From the NCBI GenBank assembly GCA_002288455.1, contig NEUS01000016.1, forward strand, positions 1 through 49,454: a stretch of 49,454 nt of DNA, given 5' to 3'. A model generated the notes under the pieces. It worked only from the letters and a program-made list of their open reading frames with translations, was not told the DNA's origin and did no database searches. Positions 27,276 through 35,333 of the stretch are shown piece by piece. A program made the translations under genes and the position numbers. Origin of the DNA: Opitutia bacterium Tous-C1TDCM (GTDB lineage: Bacteria > Verrucomicrobiota > Verrucomicrobiia > Opitutales > Opitutaceae). Each line of letters begins with the position of its first letter. Position 1 is the stretch's first letter.

Positions 27276-28528
27276 TGGGCCACCGCCTCCCGCCCCACCG
27301 GCCCGCGGTCCAGCCACGCCAGATTGAATTCCACGTGCTTGATCCGCTTCCGCTCCCACGTGTACGTGAGGTGGATCCGGCCGTCCGCCCCCTCGACCAA
27401 AAACGGATAGGAGTACTCCTTGCTCACCGCCGCCTCGATCAACGGGCCCGGCCGCCAGGTCCGTCCCGCATCCGCCGACATCGCGAGCCGCAGATTTTCC
27501 CGGCCGCTCGCCGCGTGGTTGTACACAATCAAGATCCGGCCGTCCCGCAGCCGCAGGCCGTCGACCGCCGAATCCGGATTCGGCAAGGAAGTCGGCACCG
27601 GCTCCGACCACGTCCAGCCGTTGTCCTCGGAGTAGGCCGCGCGCATCCGGCGCTCGGGGCTGCGGTCCCGCAAAACCATCAGCACCCGGTCGCCGTCCAG
27701 CGGCACGATCGACGGCTGGATCAGGCCGTTTTTGTCGGGCAAATTGCGGACCCGGTATTCCTTCACGCTCCCGTCCGGGCCCGGCGTCAACCACAGCATT
27801 TGCGGAAACTTGAACGCGAGTTCGTGGTAAACCGGCAGCCCGATCCGGCCGTCGGCCGCGAGGATCGGTTTGTTGCGCACCAGCGTGCTCAGATTCAGGA
27901 AAGGATTCAGCGTCAGCCGCCGGCTCTCGCTCCACGTCCGGCCTTCGTCCCGCGAGATCTTCACGTTGAGCGAACTGCCCGACCAACCGCCCATCGAGAC
28001 ACTCACGTACACCATCCACACGAGACCGTTGCGGTCGGGAAACACCACCGCGTTGCCGACTTTCTTCACCGCCCGGTCCAGCTCCGTCGCGGCCACGGCC
28101 CGGTCCACGACCATCGTCGGCTGGCTCCACTCCCGCCGGCCCGCCGCCAAACGCGAGGTGTAGAGCGCGACATCGGCGGCGCCTTCGCGCGTGCCGCCGT
28201 ACCAGACCGCCAGCAAATCGCCGCTCGGCAGATTGCAGATCGCGCTGCCGTGCACCGAGGCCGCATGCACCGGCGGCGTGACCCACGTCTCCCGGCGCAA
28301 CGGCGCGTGCTCGCCGACCGCGACCGCGGCGCCGGCCGCCGGACTCAGTTGTTCGGGCGCCGTTTCGTTTTCCACGGACGGGTCGCTCCCCGCGATCAAC
28401 GCCGCGCCGATCGTCAACCCCGCCAACACCGCCCGATGGGGCCACGGCAGGCGGCGACTGCGTCCAGCGGCAACCTTCGCGCCGGTGGCGGCGGAAGCGG
28501 GAGCGGAGGAAGTGAAAGCGAGAGCCAA
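27272..28528 (-). CDS. Sialidase-family (BNR repeat) protein
   Basis: About 418 residues if started at the TTG at 28528; a GTG at 28429 is an alternative and would skip a repeat-like stretch. A single hydrophobic segment (RAVLAGLTIGAALIAG) serves as signal or anchor. The body is a six-bladed propeller with Asp boxes SRDEGRTWSE, SEDNGWTWSE and SADAGRTW. The GDLLAVWYGGTREG and LPVYHELAFKFPQMLW segments are typical of the BNR_2 sialidase-like group. Whether it cleaves sialic acid or another glycan is uncertain. It follows the LTA-synthase-like sulfatase by about 7 bp and overlaps the next gene by 4 bp. Confidence 0.85.
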   Translation of the reverse strand: MALAFTSSAPASAATGAKVAAGRSRRLPWPHRAVLAGLTIGAALIAGSDPSVENETAPEQLSPAAGAAVAVGEHAPLRRETWVTPPVHAASVHGSAICNLPSGDLLAVWYGGTREGAADVALYTSRLAAGRREWSQPTMVVDRAVAATELDRAVKKVGNAVVFPDRNGLVWMVYVSVSMGGWSGSSLNVKISRDEGRTWSESRRLTLNPFLNLSTLVRNKPILAADGRIGLPVYHELAFKFPQMLWLTPGPDGSVKEYRVRNLPDKNGLIQPSIVPLDGDRVLMVLRDRSPERRMRAAYSEDNGWTWSEPVPTSLPNPDSAVDGLRLRDGRILIVYNHAASGRENLRLAMSADAGRTWRPGPLIEAAVSKEYSYPFLVEGADGRIHLTYTWERKRIKHVEFNLAWLDRGPVGREAVAQ

Positions 28529-28531
28529 AGC
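28493..28531. repeat. Single-arm hexad repeat
   Basis: Six-base units ending in AGC (GGAAGC, GGGAGC, then GAAAGC/GAGAGC types) run across the junction of the sulfatase and sialidase genes, with the register slipping by 3 bp in the middle. They resemble the arm at 1544-1573. This repeat overlaps the TTG start proposed for the sialidase, which makes that start doubtful. Confidence 0.45.
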
Positions 28532-28535
28532 GCGG

Positions 28536-30725
28536 TCAGGGTCGGTCGGCGGCGACGCGGGGCGGCGACGCGGCCGGTTTGGGGTTGTGCCGAAGCAGGT
28601 ACCGGGCCGTCTCGTGAAAGGCGAGCGCGAGTGCGCGGTGACCGTCAGATTCCGCCGCCGGACCGGAAGGCGCCGGCCGCCGGAAATCGGCCCAGACAAA
28701 TTCGTCCCGGCCGCCGCTCCGCCGGTGATTCAGGAAATGGCTGCCGTGCACGACGCCGACCGAACGCGTGTTGTGGTCGATGACGAAGGCGACATTCGAA
28801 CGCCCACCGTCGAGTTCCTGCTGCCGCAGCAAATCCCGGCCGAGGCCGCGATTGAGATACGGGATGCCGGCAATGCCCGCCAGCGTCGGCAACAGGTCGA
28901 CCTGCGAGGCCACCGCCCCGATGCGCTGCGGCGCGAGCAACTTCGGCGCATAATACAGCAGCGGCACGTGGTAGCAGGTCAGGTTCTGCTGCGTCCAAGC
29001 TCCCGGAAACATCGCTCCGGCGTCGCCGCCGATCCCGTGGTCGCCGATGAACACGAAGACCGTGCGGTCGAAGTACGGCGCACTCCGCGCCGCTTCCATG
29101 AATTTGCGGAAAGAGAAATCGGTGTAGCGGAAAGCGTTCAGCTCGTCGTTCGACTCGTAGCCGTGTTGCCGCAATTGCTCCGCCGGCAACGTCACCTTCT
29201 TGAACTCGCCCAGATCCTCCTGCGGGATCGTGTAGGGCCGGTGATTGTCCGCCGTCTGGATCACCGCGAAGAACGGCTTCGTCTGCCGCTTCAGAACCTC
29301 GTGCGCCTCGAGGAAGAGGTTCTTGTCGCTGATGCCCCACACGTCGATGCGCGGCGACTTGTAGCTGCCTTCTTCATACAGGTTCAGCCCGCGGATGTTG
29401 TTCACCAGCAAGCCGCGGATGTTCGCCCAGCTCGTGCTCCCGCCCAGAAAGTAGAATTTCTCGTGCGCCGTGAAATCGTTCACGATCGTGTGCTGGTCGA
29501 CGATCGCCGGATTGCGGCTCGCCGTTTCCCGCGGTTCAGTGTCCGGCAATCCCGTCAGCGTCGCCCACACCCCGCGCGCCGTGCCCACGTGCGGCGTGAA
29601 GCAGTTGTCGAAAAACACTCCCTGCCGGCTGAGCTCCGCGAAGTACGGCGTCGGGTCCAGGGGATTGCCCCACATCGAGCTCTTGTAGCCGCTGAACGAC
29701 TCGCAGATCACCACCACGATATTCGGCGGTCCGTCGGCCGGCCCCGTCAGCCGCGGCGGCCGCGCCGGTTCCGTCCGGCCGAATTCCAACCGCCCCGCAT
29801 CCGGCGCCGCCACCCCGAGGTACGCGCTCATTTGCCCGTAGTGCGCGCGCACCGCCGCGACGTCGTAGGGCACGCCTTCGAAACCGAAGGTGCTCGCGAA
29901 CGACTGGAACGGGTTGAGCGCCAGGTGCGCGAGGGCGTCGGACCGCAAATTGAACGCGTCGCTCCAGCGCAACGGGTACTGCCCCGCCCGCCCCCAGATC
30001 GCCAGCAGCGCGGCCACGACCGCCGCCGCGTACCAGCCGGCGCGGCGCCCGCGCGACGCCGTCGGCGCCCGCCCCGCCCAAGCGTGCAGCCGCCGGAATC
30101 CGGCAAAAAGGACAAAGGTCCCGACCGCGATCGCCGCCAACAGGCGCAGCACCGGATACGACTGCCACACCATGCCGGCCGAGATCCCCGCATCCGCCAG
30201 AAACCCGAGCACCGTCGCGCTCAACCGCTGGTTCAGATAGCGGTAGTGCAAGAAGTCGCCGACATAGACGAGCATCAGCGCCCCGGCCGCCAGCCCGAGC
30301 AACCCGAGCCAACCGCGCCCCGCCCCGCTCCGCCGGAACGGATCCAGCGGCGGCACGCTCCCGAGCACCAGCACCGCCAGCCCGACCGCCGCCGCCACCC
30401 GCAGGTCGAAACGCAGGCCGAGCCCGAACGCCGCCCGCACCGCCGCGCCGTCGGCGTCGCCGTAGTTGAAGAAAAGATACGTGCCGGCGCGCAGCAGCGT
30501 CATCGTCGCCGCCAGCACCAGCGCCACCCCGAGCGCCCAGCGGACCAACGCGGACGCGCCCCACCCGGGCAAGACGGACGCGGGCGAACTGGGCGGAGTG
30601 GCGGGCAAGCGGGTCGAAGAGAGAGAAAGCGGACCGGCACGCGGGCAAGCGCCGGATAGCGGACTGGAAATCGGCTCGGAAAACCGAAGGGGGCGGCGAC
30701 TCCCGGGCCGGGAACGCGCCATCAT
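28536..30725 (-). CDS. LTA synthase-type membrane sulfatase
   Basis: A 729-residue membrane enzyme of the LTA synthase/phosphoglycerol transferase group of the alkaline phosphatase superfamily. About five membrane helices (roughly 60-245) precede a periplasmic catalytic domain. Metal ligands and nucleophile are E342 (VVICESFSGY), T382 (GTARGVWATLTGLP) and D562-H563 (FIGDHGIGG). In Gram-negative bacteria relatives add phosphoglycerol or phosphoethanolamine to glycans; the substrate here is unknown. The first 55 residues are low-complexity Ser/Pro/Arg-rich and may not be coding; TTG codons near residues 51 and 60 are alternative starts. First gene of a three-gene operon, divergent from the Gfo/Idh gene. 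Confidence 0.85.
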   Translation of the reverse strand: MMARSRPGSRRPLRFSEPISSPLSGACPRAGPLSLSSTRLPATPPSSPASVLPGWGASALVRWALGVALVLAATMTLLRAGTYLFFNYGDADGAAVRAAFGLGLRFDLRVAAAVGLAVLVLGSVPPLDPFRRSGAGRGWLGLLGLAAGALMLVYVGDFLHYRYLNQRLSATVLGFLADAGISAGMVWQSYPVLRLLAAIAVGTFVLFAGFRRLHAWAGRAPTASRGRRAGWYAAAVVAALLAIWGRAGQYPLRWSDAFNLRSDALAHLALNPFQSFASTFGFEGVPYDVAAVRAHYGQMSAYLGVAAPDAGRLEFGRTEPARPPRLTGPADGPPNIVVVICESFSGYKSSMWGNPLDPTPYFAELSRQGVFFDNCFTPHVGTARGVWATLTGLPDTEPRETASRNPAIVDQHTIVNDFTAHEKFYFLGGSTSWANIRGLLVNNIRGLNLYEEGSYKSPRIDVWGISDKNLFLEAHEVLKRQTKPFFAVIQTADNHRPYTIPQEDLGEFKKVTLPAEQLRQHGYESNDELNAFRYTDFSFRKFMEAARSAPYFDRTVFVFIGDHGIGGDAGAMFPGAWTQQNLTCYHVPLLYYAPKLLAPQRIGAVASQVDLLPTLAGIAGIPYLNRGLGRDLLRQQELDGGRSNVAFVIDHNTRSVGVVHGSHFLNHRRSGGRDEFVWADFRRPAPSGPAAESDGHRALALAFHETARYLLRHNPKPAASPPRVAADRP

Positions 30726-30818
30726 TCGGCGCCGGCCGGTCGGGTCAACGGCGGAAAGACCGCGGCCGAAATCCGTTCTTTGCCTCGGCCCGAAGTCCCG
30801 CTAGCCCTTCGCCACCCC

Positions 30819-32183
30819 ATGAATCGCCGCCACTTCCTCCACGCGTCCGCCGCCGCTTCGGGCCTCGCCGCCCTGCCCTTCCACGTCCGCGCCGCCGAGA
30901 AAAGCGGCGGCCCCAAGTTCCGCACCGTCCTCATCGGCTGCGGCTGGTGGGGCAACAACATCCTCCGCGAGGCCATGGCCAGCGGCCAGTGCCAGGTCGT
31001 CGGCCTCTGCGACGTCGATTCCCGCCAGTTCGCCGCCACCCTCGCCAATGTCGCGCAAGGCACCGGCGATACCCCGAAGACGTTCAAGGACTATCGCGAA
31101 TGCCTGGCCGCCACGAAGCCCGAGATCGCCATCATCGGCACCCCCGACCACTGGCATGCCCTCCCCGCCATCGCCGCGATGAAGGCCGGCGCGCATATCT
31201 ACGTCGAGAAACCCATCGGCCACACCGTCGCCGAGGGCCGCGCCATGGTGAACACCGCCCGCGCCACCGGCCGCGTCGCCCAAGTCGGCACCCACCGCCG
31301 CATTTCCCCGCACAACGTCAGCGGCCGCGACTTCATCCGCAGCGGCAAGCTCGGCGACATCGGCATGGTGCGCTGCTTCGTCAACTACGGCGGCAGCGGC
31401 CCCGAGAAACCGCGCCCGACCGTCGCCGTGCCCGCCGAGCTGGATTGGGATTTCTGGTGCGGCCCCGCGCCCCTCCGGCCCTTCAACGGCGGCGACCCGC
31501 GCGAAAACTCCGGCGCCAGCCGCGGCGGCATCCATCCCCGCGGTTTCCGCAACTACCTCGACTACGCCAACGGCACCCTCGGCGACTGGGGCATCCACTG
31601 GCTCGACCAGGTCCTCTGGGTCACCGGCGAGAAGTATCCGAAAAAAGTATACTCCACGGGCGGCCGTCCCATCGCCGGCGCCCCGCTGCTCACGCCCGAG
31701 GCGCAGACCACCGACGCCCCCGACCATCAGCTCGCGACGTACGCCTTCGACAAGTTCTCCGTCCAGTGGGAACACCGCCGCTTCGGCGCCAACCACACCG
31801 ACAAGGGCGAAAACGTCGGCTGCTACTTCTACGGCACCAAGGGCATTTTCCACATGGGCTGGCAGAAGGGTTGGACGTTCTACCCGTCGAGCGACAAGGA
31901 CCCCGTCGTCAGCGAAGCGGCCAAGCTCAATTCACCCGACGCCCAGAACATCAAGGAACTCTGGGCGGATTTCCTCCGTGCCATCCGCACCGGCACGAAG
32001 CCCGTTTCCGACATCGGAGACGTGCACCTCAGCACCAACATGGCGCTGCTCGGCATGATCTCGCTCAAGGTCGGCCGCAGCCTCGAGTGGGACGGCGAAA
32101 AGGAACGCATCGTCGGCGACGACGCCGCGCACAAACTCCTCCGCCGCGAGTACCGCAAGGGCTGGGAATATCCGAAGGCCTGA
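30819..32183 (+). CDS. Tat-exported Gfo/Idh/MocA oxidoreductase
   Basis: A 454-residue NAD(P)-dependent oxidoreductase. The twin-arginine leader is MNRRHFLHASAAASGLAALP with cleavage near HVRAAE. The Rossmann fold starts with TVLIGCGWWGNNIL, the IIGTPDHWHALPA segment contacts cofactor, and the EKPIGH motif contains the conserved catalytic lysine. The C-terminal domain includes GTLGDWGIHWLDQVLW. In this group the cofactor is often bound tightly and carried through Tat, and substrates are sugar derivatives. It is convergent with the metallo-beta-lactamase fold gene, with an inverted repeat between. Confidence 0.93.
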   Translation: MNRRHFLHASAAASGLAALPFHVRAAEKSGGPKFRTVLIGCGWWGNNILREAMASGQCQVVGLCDVDSRQFAATLANVAQGTGDTPKTFKDYRECLAATKPEIAIIGTPDHWHALPAIAAMKAGAHIYVEKPIGHTVAEGRAMVNTARATGRVAQVGTHRRISPHNVSGRDFIRSGKLGDIGMVRCFVNYGGSGPEKPRPTVAVPAELDWDFWCGPAPLRPFNGGDPRENSGASRGGIHPRGFRNYLDYANGTLGDWGIHWLDQVLWVTGEKYPKKVYSTGGRPIAGAPLLTPEAQTTDAPDHQLATYAFDKFSVQWEHRRFGANHTDKGENVGCYFYGTKGIFHMGWQKGWTFYPSSDKDPVVSEAAKLNSPDAQNIKELWADFLRAIRTGTKPVSDIGDVHLSTNMALLGMISLKVGRSLEWDGEKERIVGDDAAHKLLRREYRKGWEYPKA

Positions 32184-32203
32184 AGCCGCCGGCGGCGGCC
32201 GGC

Positions 32204-32304
32204 GGCCGGTTGAAAGTTGAAAATCCCAAGTTGAAAGCCGGACCCGCTCCGACGACAGCGGAATTCCGTTCTTTCAACCTTCACCTTTCAACTTTCAACC
32301 GGCC
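32204..32304. repeat. Heptad-armed element with 19-bp perfect ends
   Basis: The outer ends are a perfect 19-bp inverted repeat (32204-32222 with 32286-32304; left end GGCCGGTTGAAAGTTGAAA). Each arm is four 7-mers in register, GTTGAAA type at 32209-32236 and CTTTCAA type at 32271-32298, each with one variant unit. The core is only 34 bases and has a GGAATTCC motif. It lies between the converging Gfo/Idh and metallo-beta-lactamase fold genes. Confidence 0.85.
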
Positions 32305-32322
32305 TGTGCGGCCGCACAGGCC
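32301..32322. repeat. 22-bp perfect palindrome
   Basis: GGCCTGTGCGG is followed directly by its exact complement. The left end overlaps the heptad element and the right end is three bases from the stop of the minus-strand gene. With zero spacer it would form a cruciform or a long hairpin in RNA from either direction. Confidence 0.8.
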
Positions 32323-32325
32323 CCG

Positions 32326-33297
32326 CTATTTCGCGATCGCCCGCGGATCGATGCCGCGGCCGAGCGTGAAGGTCGCGCCGACCGCCCCGACCACGCACTT
32401 CGCCCGGGCCAATTCCAGGTCCGCGCGGAAACGGTACACGGTCTCGATGCCCGTACAGTGCGCGCCGATGACGTGATCCACGCCGAACCCGCGCAACTGC
32501 GCCGTCGTCCAGGCCAACGCCGTTTCCGTCGCATTGAAAAGATGGATACCGCCGATCAGCGCGTGCACCCGGGCCGGCCGCACCACGGCCCGCGCCTGCT
32601 CGACGATGTTCACCACGCCCGCATGCCCGCAGCCGGTCACGATCACGAGGCCTTCTTCGGTGTCGATGACGAGCGCCATATCGTCCGGCACCGTATCTTC
32701 GCCCAGCCCGGTCGCCGTCCTGCGTTGCGTGCGTCCGCTCCAATTCCGTTCCTGGTGCTTGCGCGGCACCGGCCCCGTCAGCCACACGCCGGGCGCCAGT
32801 TGCGCCGGTTTTTCATGGACGACAAACGTGCCGCCCGTCGCCTCGTACTCGGGCTTGATCCGGATCATCTGGTTCAACTCCACGCCCGGCGGCACGCCCG
32901 TCCGGGAATCGAAAAAGCCGGCGCCCACGTGCGTGCGCCCCAGCGCGGCCGGTCGCTTCGCCGCATACTCGCGGCGCAGCGGCATGAAACCGCCGATGTG
33001 GTCCCAATGCCAGTGACTCAGCACGACGTCCGTCACATCCCCCAGCTCCAGCTTGAGGGTGCCGAGATTTTTCTGCACGACGTCGGTCTTCGCCCCCGTG
33101 TCGAACAGGATGCGCCGTCCGTCCACCTCGACGAGCGCCGCGAAGCCCCACTCCCCGAGCTCGCTGCCGTCCGCGAGCATCGTCGAGAGCACCGTTACTT
33201 TCACGGCCTTCGCCCGGGCCGCCGCCGGTTCCGCCGCCGCGATTCCCGCCGCCGCCACCAGCATCAGCATCAAGCCGCCTCCGAAAATCCGTTTCAT
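32326..33297 (-). CDS. Secreted metallo-beta-lactamase fold protein
   Basis: A 323-residue protein with a Sec signal peptide (1-22). The metal-binding motif is H95-W-H97-W-D99-H100. Later ligands lie in IVTGCGHAGVVNIV and VIGAHCTG. The GGIHLF and ELGEWGFAALVEVDG segments place it in the group annotated after the dihydropteridine-type ribofuranosylaminobenzene phosphate synthases (COG1237), but secretion argues for a different, unknown hydrolase role. The start is at MKRIFGGGLML because it begins the signal peptide. Divergent from the sulfatase at 33401. Confidence 0.88.
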   Translation of the reverse strand: MKRIFGGGLMLMLVAAAGIAAAEPAAARAKAVKVTVLSTMLADGSELGEWGFAALVEVDGRRILFDTGAKTDVVQKNLGTLKLELGDVTDVVLSHWHWDHIGGFMPLRREYAAKRPAALGRTHVGAGFFDSRTGVPPGVELNQMIRIKPEYEATGGTFVVHEKPAQLAPGVWLTGPVPRKHQERNWSGRTQRRTATGLGEDTVPDDMALVIDTEEGLVIVTGCGHAGVVNIVEQARAVVRPARVHALIGGIHLFNATETALAWTTAQLRGFGVDHVIGAHCTGIETVYRFRADLELARAKCVVGAVGATFTLGRGIDPRAIAK

Positions 33298-33400
33298 ACC
33301 CCGAGCGAATGCGCCGCCCGCCCCAACGCGAGCGCGGAAGCTTTCCCCGCATTCCCGCGCTTGTGCCCGGCCTGCGCCACGCTTACCACCTTCCACCCCT

Positions 33401-35065
33401 ATGTTTCTCCCTTCCCGTTCGGCCCTGTTGCGTCGTTGTCTCGGACTGCTCCTGCTCGCCGGTCTCGCCGGCCTCGCCCGCGCGGCGGATCCCGCGCCGC
33501 GCTGGAATATCCTCTTCGTCTTCGCCGACGACTGGGGCCGCTACGCCGGCGCGTACGCCGGACTCGACGGCCGCGCTACGCCCAACGACGTCGTCCAAAC
33601 CCCGCACATCGACCGCATCGCGCGCGAGGGCGTCCTCTTCCGCAACGCCTTCGTCAATTCCCCGTCCTGCACGCCCTGCCGCAGTTCGCTCTTCTCCGGC
33701 CGCTACTTCTTCAACACCGGCCGCGGCGCGATTCTCCGCGGCGCCGTCTGGGATGAAACCATTCCCGTCTACCCGCTGATGCTGCGCGACTCCGGCTACC
33801 ACATCGGCAAGAGCTACAAGGTCTGGGGCCCCGGCACGCCCGCCGACGCCCCCTTCGGCGGCCAACAATACGCCTACCAGCAAGCCGGCGGCGACCCGAA
33901 CAACTTCTCCGAACGCGTCACCGAGCGCATGGAAAAAGGCGCCTCGCTCGCCGCTGCCCGCGACGCCGTCCTCGCCCAGGTCCGCGGCAACTTCGACGCC
34001 TTTCTCGCCGCCCGCAAAACCGGCCAGCCGTGGCACTACTACTTCGGCCCCACCACCACGCACCGCACCTGGATCAAGGGCTCGGGCAAGAAGCTCTGGG
34101 GCATCGAGCCCGACCACCTCAAAGGCAAAATGCCCGCCTTCCTCCCCGACGTGCCCGAGATCCGCGAGGACGTCGCCGACTACCTCGGCGAAGTGCAGGC
34201 CCTCGACGCCTACATCGGCGTGCTGCGCGCCCAACTCGAGGCCGCCGGCGAACTCGATCGCACACTCATCGTGTTGAGCGGCGATCACGGCATGCCCGGC
34301 GTCCCTTCCGGCAAGTGCAACCTCTACGATAACGGCACCGCCGTTTCCCTCGCCGTCCGCGTGCCCGGCGGCAAAGGCGGCCGCATCGTCGACGACTTCG
34401 TCTGCCTGCCCGACCTCGCGCCGACCTTCATGGCCGTCGCCGGCCTGACGCCGCCCGCCGGGCTCTACGGCCGTTCGTTGCTGCCCTTGCTGCGCTCCGA
34501 CCGCAGCGGCCAGGTCGAGGCCGACCGCACCTGGGTCATCACCGGCCGCGAACGCCACGTCGAGGACGCCCGCGAAGGCTACCTGCCGTATCCGATGCGC
34601 GCCCTGCGCACGAAGGACTTTGTCTACATCCGCAACTTCGCCGCCGACCGTATGCCCATGGGCGATACGAAGACCGCCTGGACCGCGACGCCGCAAGTGC
34701 TCGAAAGCAACACGCGCATCGGCCTGGCCGACATGGACGCGAGTCCGACCAAGGCCTGGGTCATCGCCCACCGCGCGGATCCGAAATGGGCCTGGGTCTA
34801 CAATCTCAGCTTCGGCCTGCGTCCGGGCGAAGAACTCTACGACGTGCGGAAGGATCCCGACATGATCAAAAACCTCGCCGCCGATCCCGCCTACGCGGCG
34901 AAGAAAACCGAATTGGCCGACCGCCTCATGCGTGAACTCAAAGGCGCGGGCGACCCCCGCGTGACCGGCGACGGCCAGACCTTCGAGCGCCCGCCCTTCA
35001 CCGGCCCGCTCGACGAAGCCCCCGCCGGCGGCAAAAAAGCCAAACAGCAGAAGAAAGCCGAATAG
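33401..35065 (+). CDS. Secreted type I sulfatase
   Basis: A 554-residue arylsulfatase-family enzyme with a signal peptide (1-28, LARA-AD). The formylglycine motif is C90-T-P-C-R94 (in NSPSCTPCRSSLFSGR), fitting CxPxR but with a second Cys in place of the usual Ser. Metal ligands are visible at ADDWG (N-terminal Asp pair) and LSGDHGMPG. The C-terminal part ends GEELYDVRKDPDMIKNLA, typical of the family, followed by a Lys-rich tail. It needs a formylglycine-generating enzyme encoded elsewhere. It probably desulfates a host or algal polysaccharide. Confidence 0.93.
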   Translation: MFLPSRSALLRRCLGLLLLAGLAGLARAADPAPRWNILFVFADDWGRYAGAYAGLDGRATPNDVVQTPHIDRIAREGVLFRNAFVNSPSCTPCRSSLFSGRYFFNTGRGAILRGAVWDETIPVYPLMLRDSGYHIGKSYKVWGPGTPADAPFGGQQYAYQQAGGDPNNFSERVTERMEKGASLAAARDAVLAQVRGNFDAFLAARKTGQPWHYYFGPTTTHRTWIKGSGKKLWGIEPDHLKGKMPAFLPDVPEIREDVADYLGEVQALDAYIGVLRAQLEAAGELDRTLIVLSGDHGMPGVPSGKCNLYDNGTAVSLAVRVPGGKGGRIVDDFVCLPDLAPTFMAVAGLTPPAGLYGRSLLPLLRSDRSGQVEADRTWVITGRERHVEDAREGYLPYPMRALRTKDFVYIRNFAADRMPMGDTKTAWTATPQVLESNTRIGLADMDASPTKAWVIAHRADPKWAWVYNLSFGLRPGEELYDVRKDPDMIKNLAADPAYAAKKTELADRLMRELKGAGDPRVTGDGQTFERPPFTGPLDEAPAGGKKAKQQKKAE

Positions 35066-35089
35066 CGCCCGTGGCCGCGGCCGCGGGCG

Positions 35090-35256
35090 GTTTCGGGTTT
35101 TGCGTTTTGGGTTTTGCGGCGGGCCGGGAGCGAGCAGCGAGCAGCGATCAGCTGTCGGCTTTCAGCTATCCGGTCTCCGCCTTCCCATTTCCGGACTCCG
35201 GTCTCCGAATTCCGGGGTTGGCACCTCCGGTTTCCGGTTTCCGAACTCCGGTTTTG
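35090..35256 (+). repeat. Three-part heptanucleotide array
   Basis: Three tandem blocks follow one another. Block 1 (35090-35117) has four GTTTTGC/GTTTTGG units. Block 2 (35130-35171) has six GCGAGCA/GCTTTCA units. Block 3 (35172-35256) has twelve GGTTTCC/GGTCTCC/GAACTCC units with a single extra base after the seventh. About 22 units in 167 bp keep a 7-bp period while the sequence drifts. The array lies between the converging sulfatase and Gfo/Idh genes and is followed by a terminator. Confidence 0.85.
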
Positions 35257-35274
35257 GAAAGATCCGCAACCCGC

Positions 35275-35306
35275 AATAAAAAAAGCCCCGCGTCGCCGCG
35301 GGGCTT
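35275..35306 (-). terminator. Intrinsic terminator of the Gfo/Idh gene
   Basis: A 10-bp stem (35283-35292 with 35297-35306, AAGCCCCGCG type) and a TCGC loop are followed on the minus strand by seven T residues (35278-35284). It is 28 bp past the stop of the minus-strand gene. Confidence 0.9.
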
Positions 35307-35333
35307 GAAATAACGGAATCGCTGACGCCGCGC

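Noticed and set aside
28536..30725. Classical arylsulfatase
   Set aside because: There is no CxPxR motif. The nucleophile region (GTARG) and membrane helices fit the LTA synthase-type group.
35090..35256. CRISPR array
   Set aside because: Units are 7 bp, with no spacers of 25-40 bp and no cas genes nearby.
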